Of a stretch of DNA of 36,304 bases, positions 1 through 7,370 are shown piece after piece. Made by a program: the position numbers and the translations under genes. Every line of letters begins with the position of its first letter. The first letter of the stretch is position 1. Location: the NCBI GenBank assembly GCA_964393895.1, contig CAYMWP010000029.1:1-36304 (forward strand), read 5' to 3'. The notes below the pieces were generated by a model that did no database searches, had not been told where the DNA came from, and worked only from the letters and a program-made list of their open reading frames with translations. The DNA is from B4-G1 sp964393895. Lineage in GTDB: Bacteria; Chloroflexota; Anaerolineae; B4-G1.

Positions 1-86
1 AACATCCGGCAGAGAAGACGCAGAGATACACAAAGAAAAGCACTCTGAGGCTCTCTGTGTAACAAACGTGGTTACTACTCAGGTCA

Positions 87-184
87 AGACCTCCGAGGTC
101 TGCGACAGGCATTCTGCCCACTGCGACCGTCGAAAAAGGCCGGGATTTCACGCCTGAACGGGTTTTGCAAGACCTCGGAGGTCT
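87..184. repeat. Inverted pair of acctccgaggt palindromes
   Basis: The 15-mer AGACCTCCGAGGTCT at 87-101 is the exact reverse complement of AGACCTCGGAGGTCT at 170-184. Each is itself almost a palindrome around one central base. A related pair lies at the other end of the window (36186-36255). The arrangement suggests a dispersed repeat family that can form a hairpin with a 68-base loop. Confidence 0.75.
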
Positions 185-206
185 GAGCGCGTGCCAGGCT
201 GAGTAG

Positions 207-336
207 CTTGACAATGTCACATTCGGCTCGTAGTCACGCACGGAGTGTAACGGAGTGCGGTTTTGCGCCACTCCACTGCGTTTCGTGGCGCACTACGAAC
301 ATCACTTTCTCTCAAGATATGAAATGTGACATTGTC
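207..336. repeat. MITE-like inverted repeat, about 130 bp
   Basis: GACAATGTCACATT (210-223) and its perfect reverse complement AATGTGACATTGTC (323-336) bound the element. Partly self-complementary DNA lies between them, with ggagtgcg at 254-261 and cactcc at 270-275. Imperfect outer arms (about 58-78 and 339-359, both containing gttac/gtaac) may extend the structure. No coding capacity is visible. A miniature inverted-repeat element is likely, but I see no clear target duplication. Confidence 0.55.
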
Positions 337-444
337 GAAGTAGTTACCAAACGTGTTACTTTTAGCGTAACGCCAAAAAAGATGCTGAACGAGTATAACA
401 GAAGAACGGCGACTGGTCAAATTCCCGCATCCTGCCCCTGTCTC

Positions 445-473
445 TTGTCATTCTGGCTCTTTTATGCTACACT
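445..473 (+). promoter_or_regulatory. Candidate sigma-70-type promoter for the gene at 537
   Basis: TTGTCA (445-450) and TACACT (468-473) are separated by 17 bases, a good match to housekeeping promoter spacing. The predicted start would be near 480, giving a leader of about 57 bases. A GAGGG ribosome binding site at 526-530 precedes the ATG at 537. Confidence 0.45.
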
Positions 474-536
474 TTCCATCTGCTCAAAACGAGCGCACGT
501 GAGACAAGTTTCACGCATCAAGTACGAGGGAGTTCT

Positions 537-1286
537 ATGCGCAAACGCACACTGGTCGTGGGGATGATATTGGTGGTCGTCATGTTCGCCGGGGGAACGC
601 CGGGCCTGGCTATGCCATCTCTTCAAGCCCGTTCTATCATCACCTACCCGACTGATGGGGCGACCGTCAGTGGAGTGGTGGAAGTCACTGGTATCGCTAC
701 TCATCCCAATATGAATTTTTATCAGTTGCGCTACGCCCCTGGCCCAGAGGCGACGGGTGATTCGCAGTGGGTGGATTTTGCCATTGTGGAAGGGGCGCAA
801 GTGGAGGATAATGTGCTGGGTAGGTGGGACACTACCGTCATCCCCGATGGGCAGTACACGCTGGCCATGGCAGTCTGGGGTAACAATGATGCCGCCAGCT
901 ACGTCACCTTTGTCACTCGTTTGACCGTGAACAACGCCCAGCCGGTGCCGTCGCCGACGCCCGAAGAGGAGCAGCCTACGCCGGAGCCGATGCCCACCGC
1001 CGAGGCCGGGCCGACGCCTACGCCGGTCTCTATCGAGCAACCCGCTACAGCGACCCCGCGCCCCTCTCCCACGCCTGAGGGTGAGGAGGTAGAGGCGGGC
1101 GGCACGCCGGCCGCCGGTGGAGAGGAGCAGTTCGACCTGCCCTTTAGCGCCGAAGGACTGCGTGGCGCCTTTTGCAACGGCGTGTTGATCACCTCGATGC
1201 TGTTCATATTGTGGGGCCTCTATATGTTGGCCAAGGCCAGCATACGCTGGTATTTGCGCACGAGCAAGAGGTTGCCCTGGCAATGA
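537..1286 (+). CDS. Secreted, membrane-tethered Ig-like protein with Pro/Thr-rich stalk
   Basis: The 249-residue product has an N-terminal signal sequence (a basic MRKR, then a hydrophobic stretch to about residue 25). A beta-sandwich-like region at about 33-130 contains a YPTDGATVSG motif of the kind seen in bacterial Ig-fold domains. A Pro/Thr/Glu-rich linker (about 135-195) is followed by a transmembrane helix near 215-232 and a basic tail, WYLRTSKR. This predicts an extracytoplasmic domain on a flexible stalk, anchored with a short cytoplasmic end. No catalytic motif is visible, so a binding or structural role in the envelope is inference. A GAGGG ribosome binding site supports the ATG at 537. 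It is separated from pth by 22 bases and may be cotranscribed with it. Confidence 0.75.
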   Translation: MRKRTLVVGMILVVVMFAGGTPGLAMPSLQARSIITYPTDGATVSGVVEVTGIATHPNMNFYQLRYAPGPEATGDSQWVDFAIVEGAQVEDNVLGRWDTTVIPDGQYTLAMAVWGNNDAASYVTFVTRLTVNNAQPVPSPTPEEEQPTPEPMPTAEAGPTPTPVSIEQPATATPRPSPTPEGEEVEAGGTPAAGGEEQFDLPFSAEGLRGAFCNGVLITSMLFILWGLYMLAKASIRWYLRTSKRLPWQ

Positions 1287-1308
1287 GGCAGTGGAGAGGG
1301 GGGGGTGT

Positions 1309-1905
1309 GTGACCGAGGCGCCAAGTTCAGAGTATTTCCTGATCGCTGGATTGGGTAATCCCGGCCTCGAATACGCCACCAACCGGCATAACGTGGGGTT
1401 TCGTTGTGTCGAGCTTTTGACCTCAGCGCACGATTTGAATTTTCACAAAAGACAAAAGCGCGCTCGTGTCGCCGTTGGCCCCATCCACGAGCGAAAAGTC
1501 GTCGTAGCCAAGCCGCAGACGTTCATGAACGAGAGCGGACGCGCGGTCGCCTCCTTGGTTCGCTTCTACAAAGTGTCGCCCGAGCGCTTGCTGGTGGTCT
1601 ATGACGATTTGGACCTTCCCCTGGGTGCAGTGCGGGTGCGATCAGAGGGGGGTACCGGCGGGCACAAGGGCATGCGTTCCATCGTCGAGCACCTGGGCAG
1701 CCAGAGCTTTTCCCGCCTGCGCATCGGCATCGGTCGCCCTCCCGGACGGATGGACCCGGCCGCCTACGTGTTGCAGGATTTCTCGACGAAGGAGGAGCCG
1801 TTGCTGGAAGAGGCGCTGGGGCGAGCTGTAGCCGCTATTGAGACCTGGCTGTGTGAGGGGGTCGAGATAGCGATGAACCGGTACAATCGGAGTGCAGAAG
1901 AGTGA
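1309..1905 (+). CDS. pth: Peptidyl-tRNA hydrolase
   Basis: The enzyme releases peptides from peptidyl-tRNA that drops off ribosomes in the cytoplasm. The 198-residue product carries the family signatures in order: GLGNPG (14-19), YATNRHNVGF with the catalytic His27, KPQTFMNESG with Asn74, the YDDLDLP loop with Asp99, GGTGGHKGM, and RLRIGIGRP. Length is typical of the family. I prefer the GTG at 1309 because a GGAGAGGGGGG tract lies just upstream and the N terminus then fits the family. An in-frame GTG at 1291 would add six residues. The stop codon overlaps the mfd GTG start by four bases (GTGA), so translation of mfd is probably coupled to pth. This pth-mfd pairing is widespread in bacteria. 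Confidence 0.95.
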   Translation: MTEAPSSEYFLIAGLGNPGLEYATNRHNVGFRCVELLTSAHDLNFHKRQKRARVAVGPIHERKVVVAKPQTFMNESGRAVASLVRFYKVSPERLLVVYDDLDLPLGAVRVRSEGGTGGHKGMRSIVEHLGSQSFSRLRIGIGRPPGRMDPAAYVLQDFSTKEEPLLEEALGRAVAAIETWLCEGVEIAMNRYNRSAEE

Positions 1906-4900
1906 ATGTCTCAGGGCTTTTGACATCACTCGAGTCCATCGAGTCCTACCGAACCCTGCGGGCGGATTTGGAGAGAGGCGAGATTCCACTTCCTCTGAGC
2001 TTGCTGCGCGCTGCCCGCCCCGCTCTTCTGATCGCGCTGGCCCGCGATTTGCAGCGTCCGATGGTGGTCGTCGCCGGATCGGTGGAGCGCGCCAAGTCGC
2101 TGGCCCACTCCTTGGGCGATTGGTCTCCCGCGCCAGAACGCATCCTGCGCTTCCCGGAGCCTCTGGCTCTCCTTTACGAGCGTGCTCCCTGGACCGACGA
2201 GGTCATCGTGGGACGCCTGCAAGTTCTCTCGACCCTCTGCCAGTCGTCTGTTCATTCTCCCCCGGTCGTCGTCGCCTCGGCCCGCGCGTTGATGCAGCGC
2301 ACGTTGCCGGTGCGCCAGTTCCGCGCCTCCGTCCACGAACTCTACGTGGGTCAGACGCTCGACCTGGAACGAGCCTTGAGCCGCTGGGTAGGACTGGGCT
2401 ACGAACCGGTCAGCGTCGTCGAGTCGCCCGGGCAGTTCAGCCATCGGGGTGGTATCCTCGACATTTTCCCTCCGGCTGACCTGTTGCCCGTGCGCATCGA
2501 GCTTTTTGGCAGCCAGGTCGAGTCGCTTCGCCGCTTCGACCCCGCCACCCAGCGCTCGCAGGAGCGGGTGCAAAGCGTGACCGTCACCCCGGCCCGTGAA
2601 CCGCTGCCCCACCACGGCCCACGCGTCGCCGCCCTCGTCGCCGACCAATTGGCCCGCGAGCAGTCCGCTGACGCCCGCGCCGAATTGAACGTGCACTATG
2701 ATGGTTTGAAGAACGGCATCCCTTTCCCCGGCCTCGAGTTCTATTTGCCCTGTTTCTACACCAGCTCGGCCATGTTGTTGGACTATCTTCCGGCGGAGGC
2801 ATTGCTGGTCGTGGATGATCAGCAAGAATTGAGGGATGTCTGGGCTGGTCTGGAAGAGGACGCTGTACAACTGCGGGCCGCCGCCGAGGAATCAGGTGGG
2901 ATTTTGCCCGACTTTTCGTTGCCCTATGTTACCTGGGACGAGTGGTCGGAACGATTGACCGATCGGCCTGTCCTCACGTTGGGACGTGGTGAGGCAGGAT
3001 GCCCTCCTGCTCCACTGGCGGATTGTTTCATACCCGGCCCTCGTTTTGGCGGCCAACTCAAATCCGTTCTGGAGCACATACACACCGCGCAAACTGGGAG
3101 CGGGCGAGTGGTGGTCGTCAGTCAGCAGGCCCGCCGCCTGGCCGAACTGTGGGGCGCGGAGCACGAGTACCCTGTACTGACCGAGGAGTTGTGCCAGGCG
3201 CCGCAGTCTCCCCTCACCTTTGTCCAGGGAGCGCTTTCCGAAGGATGGACCCTGCGGGGCATTGATCTTGGCCGGCCCTTTGCCTCCATTCATCTTTTGA
3301 CGGATGCGGAGATATTTGGCTGGCGCCGCCCGGAACCTCGCCGCCCTCTCCGCCGTCGCAAGGCTGCCCCGGAGACCTTTTTCTCCGATCTCACGCCTGG
3401 CGATTTCGTCGTCCACGTAGAATATGGCATCGGCATCTTTCGTGGGCTGGTCATGCGGGCAATGGAGGGGATCGAGCGCGAGTATCTGCAGGTGGAGTAC
3501 GGGGAAAATGACCGCCTCTACGTCCCTATCCACCAGGCGGACCGGCTCGGTCGCTACATCGGGGCCGGCGACCGCCCGCCGCGCCTAAACCGGCTGGGCA
3601 CGACCCGCTGGCAGACGGTCAAAAGGCGGGCCAAGGAGGCCGCTGAGGAGGTCGCCCGCGAACTGTTGGAGCTCTACGCAGCCCGCGAACTGGCTCCCGG
3701 TCACGCCTTTAGCCCGGATGATCCCTGGCAGGTGGAACTGGAATCCAGTTTCCCCTACTTTGAGACCGAGGACCAGTTACGCGCCATCGCCGACGTCAAG
3801 GCCGATATGGAGAAACCAAAGCCGATGGACCGGCTCATCTGCGGCGACGTGGGCTATGGCAAGACCGAGGTGGCGCTGCGGGCGGCCTTCAAAGCGGTGT
3901 TGGACGGCAAGCAGGTCGCTCTCCTGGTGCCGACCACCGTTCTGGCCCAGCAACACTATGCCACCTTCCGCCAGCGCTTGGCTCCCTTCCCGATCGCGGT
4001 GGAGATGTTGTCCCGCTTCCGCTCTCGCTCCGAGCAGGGCCAGATTTTGACACGGCTGCTCGCCGGTAAGGTGGACATTGTCATCGGCACCCACCGCTTG
4101 TTGCAGAAAGACGTCGCCTTTGCCGACCTGGGCCTGTTGATCATTGACGAGGAACAGCGTTTCGGCGTCACCCACAAGGAGCGGCTCAAACGCATGCGCA
4201 CTGAGGTGGACGTGTTGACGATGACGGCTACTCCCATCCCGCGTACCCTCTACATGTCGCTGACCGGCGTGCGTGACATCAGCACCATCGAGACCCCGCC
4301 GGAAGAGCGGCTGCCGGTCGTCACCTACGTGGGCCAGTACGACGCCCAACTGGCGCGGCGGGCCATCCTGCGCGAGCTGGAGCGAGGCGGGCAGGTTTTC
4401 TACGTTCACAATCGAGTACAGACTATCGCTGCGGCGCGGCGCAAGTTGGAGCGGCTGGTGCCAGAGGCGACCTTTGGCGTGGCCCACGGCCAGATGCGGG
4501 AAGCGGATCTCGAACGGGTGATGCTGAGCTTTGTCGTGGGCGAGATTGACGTATTGGTATGCACCAGCATCATCGAGAGCGGCCTCGATATACCCAATGC
4601 TAACACGCTTATCGTCGAGCGGGCCAACCGTTTTGGCCTGGCTCAACTATACCAACTGCGGGGGCGCGTGGGCCGGGGCGCACAGCGAGCCTATGCCTAT
4701 TTATTCCACAATCGGCTGTCTCGCTTGACGCCCGAGGCGCGCCAGCGGCTAGAGACTATGCGCGAGGCGACCGAACTGGGGGCTGGATACACCATCGCTA
4801 TGCGTGATCTAGAGATTCGCGGCGCGGGCGACATCCTGGGCACCCGGCAATCGGGCCAGATCGCCGCCGTCGGGTTCGATCTCTACACTCGCTTACTGAG

Positions 4901-5381
4901 GCGGGCAGTGCAAGAGTTAAAGGCGCGGCGCGAGGGCCAGCCGCCGCCGGAGCCGTTAGCGGGCATCAGGATTGACTTGCCCATCCCTGTGCGGCTGCCC
5001 GACGACTATGTCCCCGATACACGTTTGCGCTTGCAGATCTACCGCCGCCTGGCGGAACTGGGCTCGATGGCGCAGATTGACGAGATGGAACGAGAGTTGA
5101 CCGATCGCTTCGGGCCGCTCCCTCCGGACGCGCGGAATCTGATGTACCAGTTGCGGTTAAAGGCGTTGGCGCGCGACGCCGGAGTGGGCGTCATCGCTGT
5201 CGAGGGTGGCCGCCTGGCGCTGCGCTCTGGCAATGGAGATTATGCCAACCTTGACAAGTTGCGCCGCACCCTAGAGGGACGGGCCAGCGTCAGTCGCCGC
5301 GCGATATGGTTGCCCCAGGAGCGCGGCTGGCAGGAAGAGTTAGCGGCGCTGCTGAAGAGGATGGCGCGCGCTGTCAGTTGA
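1902..5381 (+). CDS. mfd: Transcription-repair coupling factor (Mfd)
   Basis: Mfd is a DNA translocase that removes RNA polymerase stalled at lesions and recruits UvrA for nucleotide excision repair. The 1159-residue length is typical. The N-terminal third is the UvrB-like module that binds UvrA. The RNA-polymerase-interaction domain starts near residue 500 (DFVVHVEYGIGIF onward). The superfamily 2 helicase core has Walker A GDVGYGKT at 648-655 and the DEEQ box at 749-752. It continues through TMTATPIPRTL to the second RecA lobe with QLRGRVGRG. The translocation (TRG) region includes RDLEIRGAGDILG, and a C-terminal regulatory domain closes the protein. No frameshift or missing motif is seen. 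It starts with GTG overlapping the pth stop. Confidence 0.97.
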   Translation: MNVSGLLTSLESIESYRTLRADLERGEIPLPLSLLRAARPALLIALARDLQRPMVVVAGSVERAKSLAHSLGDWSPAPERILRFPEPLALLYERAPWTDEVIVGRLQVLSTLCQSSVHSPPVVVASARALMQRTLPVRQFRASVHELYVGQTLDLERALSRWVGLGYEPVSVVESPGQFSHRGGILDIFPPADLLPVRIELFGSQVESLRRFDPATQRSQERVQSVTVTPAREPLPHHGPRVAALVADQLAREQSADARAELNVHYDGLKNGIPFPGLEFYLPCFYTSSAMLLDYLPAEALLVVDDQQELRDVWAGLEEDAVQLRAAAEESGGILPDFSLPYVTWDEWSERLTDRPVLTLGRGEAGCPPAPLADCFIPGPRFGGQLKSVLEHIHTAQTGSGRVVVVSQQARRLAELWGAEHEYPVLTEELCQAPQSPLTFVQGALSEGWTLRGIDLGRPFASIHLLTDAEIFGWRRPEPRRPLRRRKAAPETFFSDLTPGDFVVHVEYGIGIFRGLVMRAMEGIEREYLQVEYGENDRLYVPIHQADRLGRYIGAGDRPPRLNRLGTTRWQTVKRRAKEAAEEVARELLELYAARELAPGHAFSPDDPWQVELESSFPYFETEDQLRAIADVKADMEKPKPMDRLICGDVGYGKTEVALRAAFKAVLDGKQVALLVPTTVLAQQHYATFRQRLAPFPIAVEMLSRFRSRSEQGQILTRLLAGKVDIVIGTHRLLQKDVAFADLGLLIIDEEQRFGVTHKERLKRMRTEVDVLTMTATPIPRTLYMSLTGVRDISTIETPPEERLPVVTYVGQYDAQLARRAILRELERGGQVFYVHNRVQTIAAARRKLERLVPEATFGVAHGQMREADLERVMLSFVVGEIDVLVCTSIIESGLDIPNANTLIVERANRFGLAQLYQLRGRVGRGAQRAYAYLFHNRLSRLTPEARQRLETMREATELGAGYTIAMRDLEIRGAGDILGTRQSGQIAAVGFDLYTRLLRRAVQELKARREGQPPPEPLAGIRIDLPIPVRLPDDYVPDTRLRLQIYRRLAELGSMAQIDEMERELTDRFGPLPPDARNLMYQLRLKALARDAGVGVIAVEGGRLALRSGNGDYANLDKLRRTLEGRASVSRRAIWLPQERGWQEELAALLKRMARAVS

Positions 5382-5406
5382 CGTATGGGGCGGGAGAGGG
5401 TATACT
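5378..5406 (+). promoter_or_regulatory. Strong candidate promoter at the mfd stop
   Basis: TTGACG (5378-5383) and TATACT (5401-5406) have 17-base spacing, and the -35 box overlaps the mfd stop codon. The predicted start near 5413 leaves a leader of about 18 bases. That leader contains a GGAGGGGAGGTG ribosome binding site just before the ATG at 5431. It should drive the small-gene run that follows mfd. Confidence 0.6.
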
Positions 5407-5430
5407 GAGGGATGGAGGGGAGGTGACACT

Positions 5431-5629
5431 ATGCTAACCTCAAATAGAGCAAGCAGATCGGCCGCATACCACGAAGCACTGTTGGCCTTGATACCGCCCC
5501 GCCTCGTTTTTTCTGGATTGGGACAAGCTAGTGGGGTTAGCAAAGCCATTGGCAGAGGTCTGGGCGCAAACGAAAAAAGATGTGCGCCGATTTCTGGACG
5601 GCTTGAGTGGGTCTTTGGAGGACAGGTAA
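5431..5629 (+). pseudogene. Small gene with an apparent frameshift at a T6 run
   Basis: A good promoter and ribosome binding site lead to ATG 5431. That frame runs to 5634 with an implausible second half. In the +1 frame after the T6 run (5507-5512), the sequence encodes LDWDKLVGLAKPLAEVWAQT and then KKDVRRFLDGLSGSLEDR. It stops at TAA 5627-5629, one base before the next gene's ATG. That tail looks like a genuine amphipathic helical protein. Removing one T joins the two halves into a 65-residue product. This may be a sequencing or assembly error in the homopolymer, a real mutation, or programmed slippage; the sequence alone cannot decide. I do not recognise the family. Confidence 0.5.
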
Positions 5630-5630
5630 C

Positions 5631-5924
5631 ATGACACTCTTGAGCAATCTTTCCCTCATTCTTCTCGCCGCCGAAGCCTTCATCCTTGCCCTGGTGCCCC
5701 TGGCACTGCTGGGCGGGCTGGTCTACGGCCTATGGTGGCTCCAGCGGCACGAGAACTTGCCCAGTTGGCTCGGTCTGGCCAGGTCGTACCTGGAGCTGGG
5801 TAGAGCTTATGTCGAACTGGCGATGATGACTGTGGTCAAGCCGATTCTAATGTTACATTCCGCTGTGGCGACGATTCAAAACTGGTTAGGCGCAATTACT
5901 GGATTCGTGAAGGAGGGGCGATAG
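5631..5924 (+). CDS. Small single-pass membrane protein, unknown
   Basis: The 97-residue product has one long hydrophobic segment at about 8-37, then a helical region with no acidic cluster or catalytic motif. The ATG at 5631 follows GGAGG with suitable spacing, which is better than upstream in-frame GTG codons. The stop codon directly abuts the next ATG, so the two are probably cotranslated from the promoter at 5378. It may work with its neighbours as a small membrane complex, but no function can be assigned. Confidence 0.65.
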   Translation: MTLLSNLSLILLAAEAFILALVPLALLGGLVYGLWWLQRHENLPSWLGLARSYLELGRAYVELAMMTVVKPILMLHSAVATIQNWLGAITGFVKEGR

Positions 5925-6140
5925 ATGAACTTGAGAACGCGGATTATGATCATCGGCGGCGTAGTGGGCGCGCTGTTGGGTGTCAGCGCGGCCTATTTGT
6001 ACTTGCGCTCGACCCCGGTCGAGCTGGACGAGGACGGTCGAGAACAACTACCCCCCATCCAGACAGGCAAGGCTCTCACTGCCGGTCTAGGTGTGCTGAC
6101 TGCTCTCAAACAGATCACCGGTTTAGGACAATCCTCATAG
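5925..6140 (+). CDS. Small single-pass membrane protein, unknown
   Basis: The 71-residue product has a short basic N terminus, a Gly/Ala-rich transmembrane helix at about 8-27 (MIIGGVVGALLGVSAAYLYL), and an acidic, Pro/Gln-containing tail. An AAGGAGGGG ribosome binding site precedes the ATG, which abuts the stop of the previous gene. It looks like the last of three small genes behind mfd. No homologous family is recognised. Confidence 0.65.
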   Translation: MNLRTRIMIIGGVVGALLGVSAAYLYLRSTPVELDEDGREQLPPIQTGKALTAGLGVLTALKQITGLGQSS

Positions 6141-6150
6141 CGTCGCTGCC

Positions 6151-6888
6151 TTGTCCCTGGCTGTGGAATTGCCCGAACAGGATCGAGGTTGGGAGCCTAT
6201 CTGGGCTAACCTCGACGCCCTCCCCGACCATTGGCGCACGCCGGAGCGGGCAGCCGTGGCCTGGGCGGAGCGGTTGTGGGAGGCTGGCGGCCGCCGGGTG
6301 CTTGATCTGGGCTGCGGGATTGGCCGCCACACGGTCGCTCTGGCCCGTGTGGGCTTTACCGTCGCCGCGACCGACGTCTCTCCCTCGGGCCTGACGACGT
6401 GTGCCGCGTGGCTGGCCCGTGAGGGACTGGCTGCGACTCTGATTCGCCACGAGATGGAGGTGTTCCCCTTTCCCGACCACGCTTTCGATGGCATGATCGC
6501 CTGGTACGTGATCCATCACACCTTGGCGGCCGGGATGCGACGGATACTGGCCGAGGCGCGACGCGCTCTTCGTCCCGGCGGCTGGCTCTACGCCGCCGTC
6601 GCTGCCCGTGACGAGGGCAATACCGCCCTCTACCGCTCCGATGTGGAGGCGGGCAGATGCCGCGAGATCGAGCCGTTTACCTTTATCTATTTGCGCGAGG
6701 CGCCCGGCGACAAACACCTGCCGCACCATTATTGCGACGAAGCGGAACTGCGCTCCCTCCTGACCGGCTTTGCCGTTGACGACTTTTACCTCGCGCGTTG
6801 GGAGTACACCGACGACGATGGGGTCGTCCGAACCGGCGCGCACTATCACGTTCGGGCGCGGCGACCGGGCCGTCTTGTGTTAATGTGA
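6151..6888 (+). CDS. Class I SAM-dependent methyltransferase
   Basis: The product (up to 245 residues) has the Rossmann-type motif I VLDLGCGIGRHTVALA near residue 50, a following acidic residue in TDVSPSG, and the post-motif segment LRPGGWLY. The rest fits the methyltransferase 11/25 fold. The C-terminal half has GDKHLPHHY, a feature seen in TehB-like small-molecule methyltransferases, so a soluble small substrate is possible. The substrate cannot be told from the sequence. The start is uncertain: TTG at 6151 or GTG at 6163, neither with a strong ribosome binding site. It begins 10 bases after the previous stop. Confidence 0.8.
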   Translation: MSLAVELPEQDRGWEPIWANLDALPDHWRTPERAAVAWAERLWEAGGRRVLDLGCGIGRHTVALARVGFTVAATDVSPSGLTTCAAWLAREGLAATLIRHEMEVFPFPDHAFDGMIAWYVIHHTLAAGMRRILAEARRALRPGGWLYAAVAARDEGNTALYRSDVEAGRCREIEPFTFIYLREAPGDKHLPHHYCDEAELRSLLTGFAVDDFYLARWEYTDDDGVVRTGAHYHVRARRPGRLVLM

Positions 6889-6903
6889 GATTAGGTATAT
6901 CAT
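6875..6903 (+). promoter_or_regulatory. Weak candidate promoter for the SCP2-adh pair
   Basis: TTGTGT (6875-6880) and TATCAT (6898-6903) are separated by 17 bases. The first box lies inside the end of the methyltransferase gene, and the AT-rich patch is local. An AAGGAG ribosome binding site follows before ATG 6941. Confidence 0.3.
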
Positions 6904-6940
6904 ATCGCAATGTCCGACAATTACACACAAGGAGAAGAAA

Positions 6941-7348
6941 ATGCCAAGATTTCCGTCCGACGAATGGATCAAGGAACTGAGCAGCAAGCTCAACGCAAGC
7001 GAAAGCTATGAGCGTTCGGCCAAAGATTGGGAAGGGGACTTTATCTTTGTCGTTGAACCCGACGATGCCTACGATGAGACCGCTTACCTGTTCCTCGGCC
7101 TCTATCATGGCAAGAGCCCCGACGCGGAGCTGGTCGAGAGCAAGGACACGCGAGATGCAGAGTTTGTCATCAGTGCTCCGTTTACCAACTGGCGCAAGGT
7201 CATCGAGGGCGAGCTGGAACCTATCCAGGGCATGATGACGCGCAAACTAAAGCTGGCGGGTAACATGATGAAGATCATGCGCTACCCCAAGGCGGCCCAA
7301 GAGATCGTCAATTGCTGCGCGCTCGTGCCCACCGACTTTGGCGACTGA
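6941..7348 (+). CDS. SCP2 (sterol-carrier-like) domain protein
   Basis: The 135-residue product matches the SCP2 lipid-binding fold. It has a charged N-terminal helix, a FIFVVEPDD strand, the segment VISAPFTNWRKVIEGELEP, and the C-terminal signature RKLKLAGNMMKIMRYPKAA. In bacteria such stand-alone proteins are thought to bind fatty acyl or other hydrophobic ligands. It sits 22 bases before an iron alcohol dehydrogenase, so it may bind or deliver a hydrophobic alcohol or aldehyde; that link is inference. An AAGGAG ribosome binding site supports the ATG. It has no signal peptide and is expected in the cytoplasm. Confidence 0.85.
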   Translation: MPRFPSDEWIKELSSKLNASESYERSAKDWEGDFIFVVEPDDAYDETAYLFLGLYHGKSPDAELVESKDTRDAEFVISAPFTNWRKVIEGELEPIQGMMTRKLKLAGNMMKIMRYPKAAQEIVNCCALVPTDFGD

Positions 7349-7370
7349 CACTTTCTGAGGAGGCCGCGAG

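Larger units (their letters stand above)
1..536. other. Repeat-rich intergenic region
   Basis: No convincing gene is visible here. The first 60 bases are a degenerate agaga/cacaga-type stretch that resembles stretches near 9069 and 34308. Next come two copies of an acctccgaggt palindrome (87-101 and 170-184), a 130-base imperfect inverted repeat (207-336), and a candidate promoter (445-473) for the gene at 537. Short open frames on both strands overlap the inverted repeats and look like chance. Confidence 0.7.

Noticed and set aside
208..567. 119-codon open frame
   Set aside because: It starts within the inverted repeat and runs through the promoter and start of the gene at 537; its translation is not protein-like.
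1926..2870. 314-codon open frame on the minus strand
   Set aside because: It is antisense to mfd, without domain motifs or a ribosome binding site.
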